Positions 50,827 through 63,977 of a stretch of 64,000 bases of DNA are shown here, piece after piece. How positions within the stretch are numbered: the stretch's first letter is position 1; each line of letters starts with the position of its first letter. The stretch comes from Diprion similis (Eukaryota > Arthropoda > Insecta > Hymenoptera > Diprionidae), in the NCBI RefSeq assembly GCF_021155765.1, contig NC_060106.1:3851501-3915500 (forward strand). The letters are read 5' to 3'. Both the position numbers and the translations under genes were made by a program. Below the pieces are notes generated by a model. It had not been told where the DNA came from. It saw only the letters and a program-made list of their open reading frames with translations, and did no database searches.

Positions 50827-53800
50827 TACGTGATAAGAATTTTTCGTGTTATAAAACGGTATCAGCAATTACACAAGTACAGAGCAAATGCGTAATGTGA
50901 AGTGGAATTACAGGACAATTCGATAATCTTGTTATCATCAGATCAAATTCACACCGTGACTTTAGACATATAGAAATAAGAAATTTGAAGCCACATTTGT
51001 CAAGTTGATAATACAATTATGATGTACTCGCGTACAGTGATCTGCAGTGCAGACAAGGCCTAGGGATATAAAATATCTGAAACCATCTCGCCATCAATTA
51101 TCACGGCGCAGACTAAAGTAACACGCAAATTTTCATGTTACATACTATGGTGATAATGGAAAAAATGCTTGGCAACGTAATTTATGCGCAGAGAAAAGAT
51201 TGGAAGAAAAATTTCTGTTATCCAGCTAAACCGCATTATATAAGACGAATTTCAACGAGTTTGGCAAAGTGTACGAAAGTTTCGTTTGCTTTTATTTTGT
51301 TGTACATATAACTGGCGCGTTTGAATAGGATGTATAAACAAAAATTTCCACTCACATTCCAACTGCAATAATAACGCGACTCGAATTTATTCAGTAGTTC
51401 AAACTGTAGATTCTCAATCGATAGAGAATAATTTTTCCTTCGTGTACGGAAACTTTTTCAGATGCCATTCGAAATTAAGCTTTTAAAGTGTTAAACTTTT
51501 TGGATATAGAAAAATGCAGTGCATTTTTATCGTTGCAATTCTATAAAAGTATCGAGGGTTCAAAGTACTTCACAAAATTTTCATTTTCGGACTTGACTAC
51601 CTTGTGCGAATGGGAATTACAACGTTTGGCTGCTAATTCTGGCTGCTAGGTTCAGTCTCGTCAAGACTCTACGTGACGACAGGTTGCATGATTATTGGCG
51701 CATGGTTTATAGTTGCATAACTGCAACGACGGCGCTATAAGTTCATCATCCAAGGTCAGCATAAATGTGCACATCAATAGTGCAAAACCGTACTAACGAG
51801 CTTTGGAGAATTATAAGTTACGCAACAAACACGACGCAATCAAGCTTATCGATTCGTGAACATAATCCTCGTGGTGCCGGTGAAAATGAATACTTTGGTA
51901 GACTGTGATAATGTGCCGGCTTCTCTTAACTGTACCAGTTTTCGATTCACTTGTAATCGGGTATCGTATTTGTCTGTAATATCGGATATAAGAATCGAAT
52001 ACACGAGAGTGTAACGTACCCTTCTGCCTTTTGTCGATACGTTCGTAAACATGTATTAAATATCAGAGCTGCACACATTCGAGTGAATTGAATTCCTACA
52101 CAACAGATACTAGAGTTTCTACTCCGTCGTAGCATTTGCGCATTGCACTTCAGGCATGCATCAAGTGAACAACTGCAGCAGCGGTCTAAGAAGTGACGAT
52201 GCAGACGTTGCCGATGGCGGTGCTTGTGTGACATTGAATAATATGTTCTTATCGCACAATAATAATTTCTCATCGTTTTTACATCTCCGTACTTTTCTTT
52301 TCCTACAACGTTTCCTTCTCCATGGGATTTCTAGATTTCATTTCTTGCGTCTGTGAAGAGTATGCAGTAGTATGTGAAATTTATTTCTCTCTGACAATGA
52401 GAAGAATTTTATGACGTGTCCTAACGACTGCAGCAGCCCCGTTTGTGCACGCATTCAAAGTTACATTATTATCTTAAGCAGAAGCATAAACATTGGCATA
52501 CATATATACATATACCATAAGTCTGCGGTGGCGAATGCCCGACGTATTTACATGCGTACGGTATAATCTGTACAGTAAAATCAACATCACTAATCTATTC
52601 AGATTACGGGGTCGACCTACTGTGATGTGTGTGAGCATGTTATAATATAACGACCGAACGACGGCGACGGCGACGACGAAGAGATTCAATTCTTCTTCTC
52701 ATATCGTAATAATTGCATAGCACAAGAATTTTACTCACTTTATCACAATGTTACGTTAAGTTGTATTATTCTACATGATATTGTTGTGTTACGTTATGTT
52801 ACGGCTGACTTCACTTTTGTTCAACTCTTCTCGGTATCGTTATTCTATAATGCAATATAGATACGGATATATATAATGTCTTAAATGTGTTTACAGGAAT
52901 AATCCGTACAGATGCATGAATGCAAATAATTCAAAACTTAAATGTGATAGTAATATTCATTTTTTCACACGAATATTCAATTTGTGAGAAGATATCACGT
53001 AAAAAATTGTCAGCACGGATAACTTACACCTGCATACAGTGCTCATGGAATTTTCATCAACAATTAGGATACTTCCGAATATTTCTCAATAGCATAAGTG
53101 AAGCAAATAAATCAATATATATATATGTTTTATCACAATCGGTCGTTGTAGTGTTTTTTGTCAAATTAATTCGACAACAAGAAATGTACTGATATGTTAT
53201 TCTCTTGATATTTTGTTCACAGATAAAATCGTTAATCGAAACAGTGAACATCGCAAATAAATAAGAAGATGCAATAATTATAGGACATTGGGAATATTTT
53301 GAATCATGCAGATTGCAATCCGTACGAATAGGAGGTTAAAAAAAATCCGGGGACCTGTTTTAGTTTCGTCAATTTTCCTGCCTGTACTCAACGTTCGCTC
53401 TGATTCTAATTTCCGTTTGCGGTTGATTACGAGTGGAAAAATATCACAAGAGAAAAAAAATTCCTGTTCAAAGATGGATAACCGGTACGGTTAGTGAACT
53501 ATCAAGGCATATACATATACATAACGTGAGCTTAAAAATAAGTTTGTCGAAATTTTGTGAAAGAAAAATTAAGTGATCACTGTCCGCACAGATGCGAGTT
53601 GCTGAGAAATTGGAACTCGTCCAAAACTACACGCACGTTAGTGAATGAGAAAAGAGTAGAAAAAAGAAATTTTCCGCGACAGAAATGAAAAAGAAATAGA
53701 ATACTCGTACGATACTTGTTCACTATCAAAAATTTAGTCACGGTGAAAATGATCGAGTGTAAATAGAGAGATCAATAATTATAGGCCTAGGTGTCTATAA

Positions 53801-53917
53801 TGTTTTTAGATATTTCTATCACTGCTGTTCCAGAATGCATCATTCATTTCTCGGCAGCTATACGACTATACGGTTGGTTAAAAATACGTTTGTTATAATG
53901 TTACGTATGGAACTTCG
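50827..53917. other. Noncoding region, no gene recognised
   Basis: No protein family signal on either strand. A CGACGG-type trinucleotide run lies at about 52655-52680 and a short (TA)n at about 53110. It may contain GOGAT 5' noncoding exons or regulatory DNA. Confidence 0.4.
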
Positions 53918-54621
53918 ACCTCAATACGACACACCTCCAGACCTCACCGTCTCCGATTCGATCCATTTTTTGATATGTTGTTGTTCTAGCTTTAAAAAAA
54001 TTTTCCGAATTTTTTTTTCAAATTTTTTTTACCAACCTTTTCTGAGTAATAAATTGTTTTAGGATGAAAATTTGCCACCATATGTTAAATTCTGAAAAAA
54101 TTCACCAAAATTCTCTTCTTGATGGGGAACAACCATCTACTTCCAAAAACCTGGACGGAATTTTTCTTATGTTTTTTTTTTTGTCATTATTCAATAATTT
54201 TATTCGACAAATCGCGTCACCGACATCTTCTAGCATTCCACGAATGCGAGTCAATTGTTGGTTGATGATATTTTATAAAAGAACGAATTAAAAAATTCAA
54301 GAGTCCAGCTGGTTGATCGCTTGAAAATTTATTTTTTATTTTTTACATTTGTACAAGATTTTTTTCACTGTTATCAACGGATCATTCTGACGACCTAATT
54401 GATATAAATCACGAATACACATATGTTAAATTTTAGTGATTTTGTTTTTAAATTACAAAATAGTGCAGAATTTTCACCCTAAAAAAATTCATCACTCAGA
54501 AAGGGTTGGTGAACAAAATTCGAACAAGTTTCAGAAAAATGTTTTAGAGCTAGAACAACAACATATCAAAAAATGGATCGAATCGGAGACGGTAAAGTCC
54601 GGAGGTGTGTCGTATTGAGGT
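53918..54621. mobile_element. Foldback MITE, 704 bp, with about 160-bp inverted ends
   Basis: Left arm 53918-54075 and right arm about 54465-54621 are inverted copies. They share ACCTCAATACGACACACCTC at the outer end and then CCGTCTCCGATTCGATCC, ATTTTTTGATATGTTGTTGT and further inward CTTTCTGAGT. Identity looks about 90%. The centre has no transposase. I find no matching target duplication. ORFs through the arms are by-products of the repeat. Confidence 0.8.
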
Positions 54622-56273
54622 GGACAGCCTATACATAGATGTATACATGCGTCTCGAACGTAGCGCCGCGGTCTATTTAACTAGTTTTTATAGCATTTCC
54701 TTTTTTTTTTCTCTTCCATTACACCTCTTCTCCATTTTCAGCGACGCGGTTACGGCTAGTTTTACATAATCGCGAAGCGAAAGAGATTCGGCGACAATTC
54801 AATATTCCGTGCAGATAACGGTATGTTGAAGCCAGTTTAAGAGGCGAAAAAACGACAAAAGTTTCAGGTAAAAGAAAAACGGCGACACAATCAGCTTCAT
54901 ACTGAACAGCATACGTGGCGAAAAAGAAGATGGGTGTGCCAATGAGAGTAGGTATGCAAAAATGGAACCAATGAACCAAATCACACTAAATTATAAACAT
55001 TATATCTACCTCTCACCGAAAATGTACACTGTTTCACTCGAAAAATATTAATGGATTGAATCGAAGCTTTGATTATTACCGAATGACGAGTTTCTAAATT
55101 AAAGTCAAATAAATTGGATTACAAAAAAAAAAAAAAAAATACTTTGGTAAGTGTTATTATAAAATCACTTGAGCGAAAATTGTGAATTTTAGAAATTTGA
55201 TAAGCAAGTTAAGTAAGTTCTATAATTATAGATATTATTCTCATGCCGAAAACGAGCTTTCTCGACTGCCTAGCAACGAGTTTAGTATTCTATTTAATTT
55301 CACAATATCCAGCTGTTTGGTAACATTTTTTTAAAATGTTAATCGCATCTGTAGTTTTAAATTTTTCAAGAATTTTGTCATTCTCTTCGCAAATTAAACA
55401 TCAAATAATTAATTACTAAACCTACGGTTCAGGTATGATTGAAATGATTGAAATATTTGTACCTGAGAATACACTGCAGTTTCCTCTTTGAAGTAGCCGA
55501 TAAATTTACGGTTCGTAAAATAAATTCACAAGCAAAAATTTGCACTTTATTTTTACTTTCACAAAAAGCACTGACAAATATATGACGAATTAGACGAGGC
55601 ACAGATTAATTGCGTTTATAATTAATTTACCAGCGGACTTGAGAAATGTTTGCACTACTGATAAATATCGACGGTCTTTTTCTCCTTCTTCTTTACTTAC
55701 TTAAGACTTTAACATACGCGCGAACATTAATCGATAATCGATATACATATAATGTGTGTTCAAGTATATAATCGATGTTACATTACATACTCAAAGTATA
55801 CATACATGTATGTACGTACGTACGTATGTATATTTCCGGTAGTTCGCGGTGCGTTTATAATAGTACGTAATAATAATAATTATTATTATTATCGAAATAT
55901 TTTTGCGATAAAACAGTGGAGATATATAACCTTTTGACGTTACAAGCGCAGACGGTATATGAATGTATCGATGATCCTCGAAGAACGGTGGGGGTGGTAA
56001 TTCCAAGTAGCGGAATAAAAAAAAAAAAAAAATAGAAAATAACTAAATTCGCAGCGAGTTATTATCTCGCAAAATCAGAGACTGTACTAATTATACCTAT
56101 ATAACTGATCGTTTATTTATTGAAAGTATATATTATAGGTATACGTATGTATATAATAAAGAGTGAGGTGGTAGCGCGATCTCGCACTGACACACCGGCG
56201 GCTACAAAGCTTCGGAACAGACTGAACTGACCGACCGAAGCATCAGTCGGCGCTTTCGGAAGCACTCGTATTG

Positions 56274-56340
56274 AAGAGAGTGAGCGAGGGAGAGAAAGAT
56301 AGAGAGAGTGAGAGAGAGCGAGAGGGGCCGGGGGGGGGGG
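56274..56340 (+). repeat. GA-rich tract followed by an 11-G run
   Basis: GAGAGTGAGCGAGGGAGAGA and similar GA repeats, then GGGGCCGGGGGGGGGGG. GAGAG clusters are known binding sites for GAGA-type factors at insect promoters; that use here is inferred. Confidence 0.8.
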
Positions 56341-56545
56341 TCTTTATCTAACTGCCACTGCTGCCCCCTACGAACTTCACGGTAGTGCAGAGTATGTATG
56401 AATGCCCTGTACAATGTGTGTGTCCGCAGAATAACTTCTATACGTATATCGCGAATTCCAGACATTGAGTATTTCGATTGAGCAACATAACGTCTGGCTC
56501 TACTTTGAACAATCCGCATAATGTAATGCATGAGTCGTAATACAC

Positions 56546-56559
56546 GGGGGGGGGGGGGG
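56546..56559 (+). repeat. 14-G homopolymer
   Basis: An uninterrupted G-run about 205 bp from the previous one. It could form a G-quadruplex and is error-prone in sequencing. Confidence 0.9.
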
Positions 56560-58129
56560 TCGCAAGGGAGTACAAAAAAAAGTAGAGATTATTTAGAGTG
56601 CAAGTTTTATTGCAAGTATGTTGTCATTATTTCACAGTGCAGGTAATTGAACGGAACGGTTACGTGTGAAAATTGTTATAAATTAGGAAATAAAACCGTT
56701 TTTCGATAAAAAGAAAAAAAAAAAATCCTTGGAAAATATTGTCAACTTTTATACATAAAACATTTTTAACGTTGTAACCTGTAAGTGTGTTGTACACGTA
56801 TAATATTTTTGATTTGAAATCGCGTTGCTTATGACAGGGAAAAAACACAGTGAGAATCAGTAGAAAGAAAAAAAGAACTTTTACGGGGTATTGAAATAAT
56901 ATATATTCAACGCGTATGTGTTACTTATTATACATATATAAGTGAATTTTAGCCGACTGCGATATACCTGAACATATTATTATTTCAAAAGTTATACAGG
57001 TTATAATTTCAAATATATAGCTTCGGCGATTTAATACGTTCCACTAAAGTATATATTTATACGTACTAATAAAGATTGATAAAAAGAAAATATCGATTCT
57101 CAATATAGATTCGTGAAGTAGGAATTCTTGTAAACGGTAATGACAGACTGATTTTTCCTGATTTCTATTCCGTGAAATACCCGATACATAAACCACAACC
57201 GGACTTTCCCCATCATAAATTGTCTAGGCATATATACGTATATGAGAATTGTTTTCTGTTAGTATCCATTCCACGACAACTGCAATAAGTGCGGCTGCAG
57301 CAGCGTCTAAAATCAATAAACCGTACACTTCTTGACTCGAAGTGCTTCAAGTGCAGACAAGATTTCATTTAAATCTGTTCATCGTTGGTGCGTGCACGAC
57401 AACGCTTATCTAAAATATCCAAGTACAAACTCCCTTGTTATTATAGTCGAGGTTACTACACAGTTCTCAACTATTTTTCTCAAATATATGAAATGCTGAG
57501 TGTACAAAGTGAAAATGAGTTTTGTAGCTGTTAAACCATGAAATACTTGTAAATAATAAACCAAATTTTCTTGTTATTTCAACGATAACCATATTTTCTC
57601 AGAGTTATCTATATTAACTATACAAACATGAGATGAAATATTCAACAGAAGAACAAAAGAGGCTGTAAGGAATTGCGATCTAAAATTAGAAAAAAAGAAA
57701 AACGTTTTTTTCTTCGATGCATAATTTTATGAAAAGTTATGTAAACTGGTACTTGCAATCTTTTTGATTCTCATTTTCAATTTGTCTCATCAGTTCACCT
57801 CTTGCATCGAAGTATTTTAACTATATGATTAGGTACACGTATGCAAACTCTGCAAACGACGAGACGTACATACGTTTTTGCAAGCTATGCCATATAGCAG
57901 CAACGTTTCTGTAAACCGTGCATACATGAATAAATATTCTCCCAAAACGCACACATACAGCTTCGTTACATCTGTATAAGCCGGCGAATGAAATGGCGTG
58001 CGAACCGCATCGACTTTCGAGCACCCTAAAAGCATGTACATATAATGTATATAACATGCACGTCCAAAATTAGTGCAGCTAGCCTAGACAAGAATAAACT
58101 CTTCGCTACCGTCTCCGACCCAGCATACA

Positions 58130-58132
58130 TGG

Positions 58133-58190
<58 letters not shown>
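58130..58190 (+). repeat. (TA)n microsatellite
   Basis: About 58 bp of almost pure TA with one CA interruption. Simple sequence, no coding meaning. Confidence 0.95.
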
Positions 58191-58195
<5 letters not shown>

Positions 58196-61100
58196 ATATC
58201 CGGCTATATTGTACATACGCGAGAAGAAGACTGTCACGGACTAGGATCGATAACTCGGCCTGGTTCGAACTTCTTCTTCTGCAGCCTGTAGGCGAAGAAA
58301 AAACATGCGGGGGCTGTTGGTAGGAGAACGGAATGTTATTTGTCTTCTGAGACAGCTGCAGCCCCCCGACGATTTACTACCACAAGGGTTGGACTAGTAG
58401 AGTAGATGTCCGCCATTCTCAGGACGATAAGACCGCTCTGATCGGAGATTTTCACCTTGTCAACAGACGTTTTATTACGTTACTTTCTGTTAAAATGTTG
58501 AATATATCGCACTGAGAAGTACCTAATGTGTATACAGGTTTAACGGAAGTAGTCAACGTGGTTTTTTGGAAAAAGTACGCGAGCTTTCATTTTCTGTTTC
58601 TTACTCAAAGATTATTACGCGAAACTTATGTTCTGGTTACGAGTTACAAGGATACCTAATTACTTCATTGCCTTTTCGGAATATTTCCATTTTTATTTTT
58701 GTAAACGGAATACATATTTTATACAATTACAGACTATTCGTATGTTTGAAACCAAATCAGTGGGATTAAATTTCTTATCAACAAATTTGACTTTGCAATT
58801 GAAAATCATTTTATGAGATAAAATTGCGTGACATAGAAAGCAATGGCTTGCAATTAGTATCGCACAAATATTAAAAAGAACGTGTTTTTGAACATTGATT
58901 TCTCTATTTAAATTATCGCATTAAGATCACATTTTTACTAATAAGTTATTAATAATTTTCTAGGTATGGCTATATTCACATTGTATCCACTTGAGGTAGG
59001 TACTTCAATAACAAACTCATTCGTACCAATATGTAACTAACTTCAAAATGGTGACGATTGACAGTATTCTTACTTTCTGCGGGCTCTAGCGAGCGCCGAG
59101 CGCTTCTACTGCCATCTAACGACCGTCCGTTCTACTCGGAATAGCAATGCGCGAGTATAAATTCGATGCGTTTCAACTGGAAAAAATTTCGTTGACGCTC
59201 TAATTACGTGTTGAAAATTTGCAAATTTCTATTTAACAAATTACTTAACGTTGGTGCCTATTACCTCAGAAAATTGACATACGTTTATAAAATGTAGAAT
59301 CAATATTGACACACACAACGTGACTTGAAAAACTCACACATTTCACAAACTATTTGCAACTTCAGTGTATTATATAATGTACCATAACCACATATCAATT
59401 TACAATAATCAAGTACATTTATAGGCGAGAGTCTGGAAAACCTGTAATACACGCGTGACTGCAATATTAATTCACATTCATTCTTCTCTCGTGGAACGCT
59501 GACGGTTAATCAGACTTACTCGGAACGGAACTGGGCGTGTTCCGACCATTACAATTATTGGAAATACTTCGCAGAATGTAGGTGGGTAGTAAGTAGGATA
59601 TGGTTTATATGCGGCGGAATTCATTTACGTAGGTAGTTACTCCTGTGTAATCCCTGGCTCAAAGTCAGCTGGTTTGCAGGTTCTGGGGAGGTCTACGAGC
59701 CTGGAATATTGGTAATTTTTCAACGCAGGTTTGGCTGTATTCCGAGTCCGAAATCACTGGAGAACGTTGCGTTGGGCGACTGTCGCGACTCCCGCATTTA
59801 TAGAATAGTTTTAAATATTTTTGAGAATGCGGTTTGGTGCATGTTTCTTGCCTGCGTCGTTGACTGGTTTATAATCAACGAAACGAGGTTCTTATGAGTC
59901 ACAAAAAAATTATCGAATGATGTAAATTCATCACGTTTGGATGACCAAATCATAATATCGATTAACAATTAGTAGATCTGAAAAATGTAGAATTGCATGA
60001 GACAGTGTACTGTAGGTATTGTTGTAATCGTGGGAGAGGATTATGTTATCTAATTTCGCGCAAGTCCAAAACTAATCCAAGTCTTACCCGATTAGAAAAG
60101 TGCTTTCTAGCTCATATATGTAAAGAGACTAATCTCTGTACATATATATGACCTTTTTCGATATATATCAACATGTTGGCAATAGGTCTTAGAATTATCA
60201 TTTCTAATTATTATCACCGCAGAGTTGTCAACAAACAAACGGACGCTGAGTACATATTTTTTCATGTCCGAAGACACATCTTGACTGCGTGCGCAAAGAA
60301 TTTGTCGCAAATTATCGCATTTATCATATTTATATTTATTTATGATAGCCGCAATTTTAACGTCGTACTTACGCAGGAAACACGATTCACGTCACTACAA
60401 GTTGCTCATTGATCTTTTTTGATTGAATAACTTTATAAAGCCTGTGTTTTCTAAAGAATTTTATACACAAATTGTGCAACTCTTTGCCCACGAAATATAT
60501 TACAGAAACATCATAATAAGATTTCATGAAAAACGGCATAAGTGGATCCAAAGAATGATTGCATAATTTTCATTATACTTTATATTCTTCAGCTTGTAAA
60601 CGTTATGTAACAAAATACGCACACTCAGTCAATTAGAATAGATGCCTTCTAAAGTCAACAAACTTACATAATATTTGCGATGTATTATACGATCTTTAAT
60701 AAACGCCCATTTTGAAATTTCTGGCAAAATCAAAGTCGTTTATAGGATTTGAGTTAACCCTATTACGTCAACCTAATTCGAAGTTAACCCTATTCTTGCC
60801 TTCACAATAAAACAGAACAAGTGTAATTATAAATAATAATCTTTATTTATTAAAATTAAATTTATTAAAAGTTTATAAAATTTGAAAGCTTGAGATTTCG
60901 AGAAAACGATGCTTAAGTGGATTAAAAAAACATGGTTTTCTTCGTTTACTCTTGAATTGAAGAGAAAATCCAGTTTTACCACGACAAAGTTTCTTTTTAA
61001 TTCATTTTTTACTACAAGAATCTTAACAAATGAATTCAAAATAATAATTTTTTTTTTCACCATACGTATTCTACTTCACTGCGGCGCAGCAAAAATTTTT

Positions 61101-61481
61101 TTACCTTTTTTTAGTTTAACCCGTGACACCATCTTCCATAGTTCAGAAATAAAAACCGTTGTAATAACCTATCTCTTTAACTTCTACAGAAATTCTATAA
61201 TAAAAAAACTATAACAGGATATTCAGATATACGCGTATAACGATACTTCAGCAGCAAACGAAGCGCGGAAATATTATTATCCAATACTTGACCGCTGCGA
61301 CGCACATTTGCGGTATTTTTTTGTATGAATGCAGATCATGAAAAGCGATACGTGTATTATAATCGACATATACCAAACATGATATCGTTTATCGTGTATC
61401 GAATAACTTCTCTTTCATTAATCGCCAGATATATAGAATTGCATTCACTGTTATCCCAGAGATAAAAGTAACACAGCCACT

Positions 61482-62001
61482 ACAAAAAAAATTTCTGGCC
61501 GGGGGTCAGACTATGATTATTAGAAGTTTTTTGGGTCGGTGAAATCGAATCCGAAGTTCACTTTACCTCATCACGTCAGGTTTGTGACATAACCTCGAAA
61601 AGTCTTCACAGCCACACAAAAATAAAAAATAATTCTGGCTTGGGGGTCAAGCCATTTTCACTATATGTTTTTGGAGTTGCTGAATCCAAAACCGAAGTCC
61701 ACTTCACCTTATCATGTTAGGTTTTTAACATAACCTTAAAAAATCTTGTAATCCAAGCCCAGTCAAACCTCATAATCTCTCAACTTCATAACCATTCAAC
61801 CCCTTCACCCCTTTACTCCGACACTTCTTTATCCTATAACCTAAAATCCCAATAATCACATAACCTTAAAAAGTAGAAATAATTATTTATAGGTTATGTC
61901 AAAAACCTGACGTGATGGGGGAAAACGGACTTCGGATTCGGTTTCAGCGACCCAAAAAACATATAGTAATCTCGATCTAACCCCCCGGCCAGAAATTTTT
62001 T
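61482..62001. mobile_element. Inverted-repeat element of about 520 bp with an internal third arm
   Basis: The left end AAAAATTTCTGGCCGGGGG and the right end CCCCCCGGCCAGAAATTTTT begin inverted arms of about 130 bp. These include GGGTCGGTGAAATCGAATCC / its inverse, TCACGTCAGG and GACATAACCT. A further, more diverged copy of the left arm follows directly at about 61614-61740 in the same orientation (ATTCTGGCTTGGGGGTC … TTAGGTTTTTAACATAACCT). No ORF. The class is uncertain; a MITE or foldback element. Confidence 0.75.
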
Positions 62002-62499
62002 ACAGTAAAATGACTCCATCCTTATTAAGGTCCGTGTCAAAATATTGTCCGTTCCTTATAATGTGACCATTTCGCTAAAGACTTAGACCAATGATAGACT
62101 AATTGAATATCATTTGGTTTCCCGAAAACCATTTTTATTACTTTTATTCCGAAATCCCTGTTATGCATCGCTGATGATTAATAAAGAACACAATGAACAA
62201 ACTACAATGAACTTTCAAATGTTTGAAAGTACCTCAACTTCACCGATCCTCTTTCCATTTACTTGAAGGATCAGAAGGATGGTATTTAATCATCTACTGA
62301 ACCTGTACTTTTTACAACTGACTCGTTACGTCGAGCAAGCGCATTAAATGTTTCAAAAATCAAAATTCCTGCCCAGGCGCTGCATAGATACATGTATAAT
62401 AATTGCCGTTTACCGAACACAACATCGATTTAGATTTCGTAACGATATTAGTTTAAACGAATGAAAAAAATTCCTCGGAGATGATCATTAAATTAATAT

Positions 62500-62545
62500 T
62501 TATTTCGACATTTCAACCGGGCCCTGTCGGCCATCTTCAGGATAA
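62500..62545 (-). ncRNA. Weak hammerhead-like core, possible Penelope-type relic
   Basis: On the minus strand the phrase CCTGAAGATGGCC…GGTTGAAATGTCG contains CTGAAGA (fits CUGANGA) and GAAA at the spacing of a stem II. Similar 'CATCTTCAGG … CGAAACGTC' phrases occur in Penelope-like retroelements that carry hammerhead ribozymes. Stems I and III are not convincing here, and the conserved cleavage triplet is unclear. Confidence 0.15.
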
Positions 62546-62574
62546 CAAAAAAAAAAAAATGAAAAATAGCTATT

Positions 62575-62690
62575 TATGTGGCATGCCCGTAAACCGCCTG
62601 TTTTTTTTGGCAAGGATAAAGATTTCAGGTCGAGCTGAAGCGAGTACTGAAATTATCCGAGCCAAAAAAAGGTTTACGGGCATGCCACAT
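62575..62690. repeat. Perfect 20-bp foldback, 116 bp in all
   Basis: ATGTGGCATGCCCGTAAACC (62575-62594) and its exact reverse complement (62671-62690), with poly-T/poly-A tracts just inside. It would form a hairpin. The plus-strand ORF 62481-62966 runs through this and the next foldback and is therefore not supported as a gene. Confidence 0.85.
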
Positions 62691-62693
62691 ACA

Positions 62694-62928
62694 ATATTTT
62701 TTACGGTATGGGCATTGAAAAGTAAAACGAAGAGTAAGGTTATGTCGCGATCTGTTCGACGAAGCTACTTTATTCGGCAGTTTGGGATGCGCGCTTCGAA
62801 CTGCGCATCAAAACTGCGGAATAAAGACTTTATTCCGCAACTTCGTTCGCTGCCGTATAAAGCATCACTTTACGGAACGAAAACTGCCACAAAAAGTGGT
62901 CTTTTCAATGCCTATGCCGTAAAAAATA
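62694..62928. repeat. Second foldback, 235 bp, adjacent to the first
   Basis: TATTTTTTACGGTATGGGCA… at 62695 pairs with …TGCCTATGCCGTAAAAAATA ending at 62928, with one to two mismatches over about 28 bp. Inside lie smaller palindromes around TTTATTCGGCAG/CTGCGGAATAAA. It looks like a short MITE, related to the first foldback by the shared TTTACGG…GGGCAT word. Confidence 0.8.
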
Positions 62929-63931
62929 ACTTACAGAGTTGTATAGCTATCCCTTATACTGGGTAATATTAAACAGAACTTACAATAAATGTTCTGTTTA
63001 CTAAATTTTAAACTATATTGGGGAGACCGATTGGAAAAGTAATTGGAAAGCAAAATTTTTCACCAACTGTTGAATTCAAGGTCAAAAGCGATAGGAACAA
63101 GATAACATCGGTGATAAAAGTGGATAAAGAATCGGAGGAAAAGATTCCATTAAACGAAAAAAAGGAAAGAAAAAAAAAAACACACATATTTCCAGTATCG
63201 TTTGTATAGACGGAGTGATTAAAACGCGTGCACAAGATAAGCGATAAGCTCGATGACTAATCGGACTCGATGCCTCGTGCTCGACGGCCAATCCGACAGT
63301 GGCATCATTCATGTGTCGCGTGGTTTGATTGTAGCACACCAACGAAGAATCACGTCGGGTTTTACGCACGGAGGGCACGCGCTCAGACACTGATAACCAT
63401 GATACGGGGTGCATTTTTGTTTGACCCTTGATAATGATTCTCTATCGACGACGACGGACTTCGACGCGTGTCAACAGAAATATTGCTCCATTGAGATAAC
63501 CCTCCACAACCTTGAGGGGGGGGTCCGAGTCCAAACGTATAATTCGCGTCCGTTTTGCATCAGTATTATTGTATAATATAACAGTCTTTCCATCGGTTGA
63601 GGGAAAGATGACGAAGAGCAATGGGTTACCCGGATACCGAATATATCTAGTCACAAAGCGATGTGGATGGGTGGAGAGGTTTGGTTTCGTTGGATTCGTC
63701 CACCTGGAATCGGGCGAATCCATTATCATCATTGCACTGATGAGATAACAAGGGCTCCGTTTTGGCATTTTGCAAACACCGCGGTAGCATGACGGTGGCT
63801 CGTAAGTGCTGATCGGCGTGACGCAGAATTTGCGAATGGCACAATGCATTGACCGTTGGATCGAGATAGCGATCAGTTATTGTGACTCGCTATTGCGACT
63901 TAGATAGTCATTTATTCTACAAATTCAAGGT

Positions 63932-63933
<2 letters not shown>
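62929..63933. other. Right-end region, no gene recognised
   Basis: GC content rises at 63.2-63.9 kb. A minus-strand ORF of 135 codons (63849-63442) has no family signal and no clear splice partners. It may belong to the 5' part of a gene beyond the window, but I cannot support it. Confidence 0.35.

Positions 63934-63974
<41 letters not shown>
63934..63974 (+). repeat. (TA)n microsatellite
   Basis: About 40 bp of pure TA close to the right edge. Confidence 0.95.

Positions 63975-63977
<3 letters not shown>

Larger units (their letters stand above)
54622..61481. other. Long noncoding region with microsatellites and G-runs
   Basis: I find no convincing coding exon. It holds ACGT/TATG-type alternating repeats (55795-55835), a TAA/TTA palindromic run (55868-55893), a GA-rich tract with an 11-G run (56274-56340), a 14-G run (56546-56559) and a (TA)n tract (58130-58190). 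GC-richer islands near 56.2-56.5, 58.2-58.4 and 59.1 kb could be promoters of genes outside the window or of GOGAT. Confidence 0.4.

Noticed and set aside
62481..62966. Plus-strand ORF of 161 codons
   Set aside because: It runs through two foldback repeats whose arms explain the open frame; no domain recognised.
63442..63849. Minus-strand ORF of 135 codons in GC-richer DNA
   Set aside because: No family resemblance and no splice or promoter context; kept only as a note in the right-end region.
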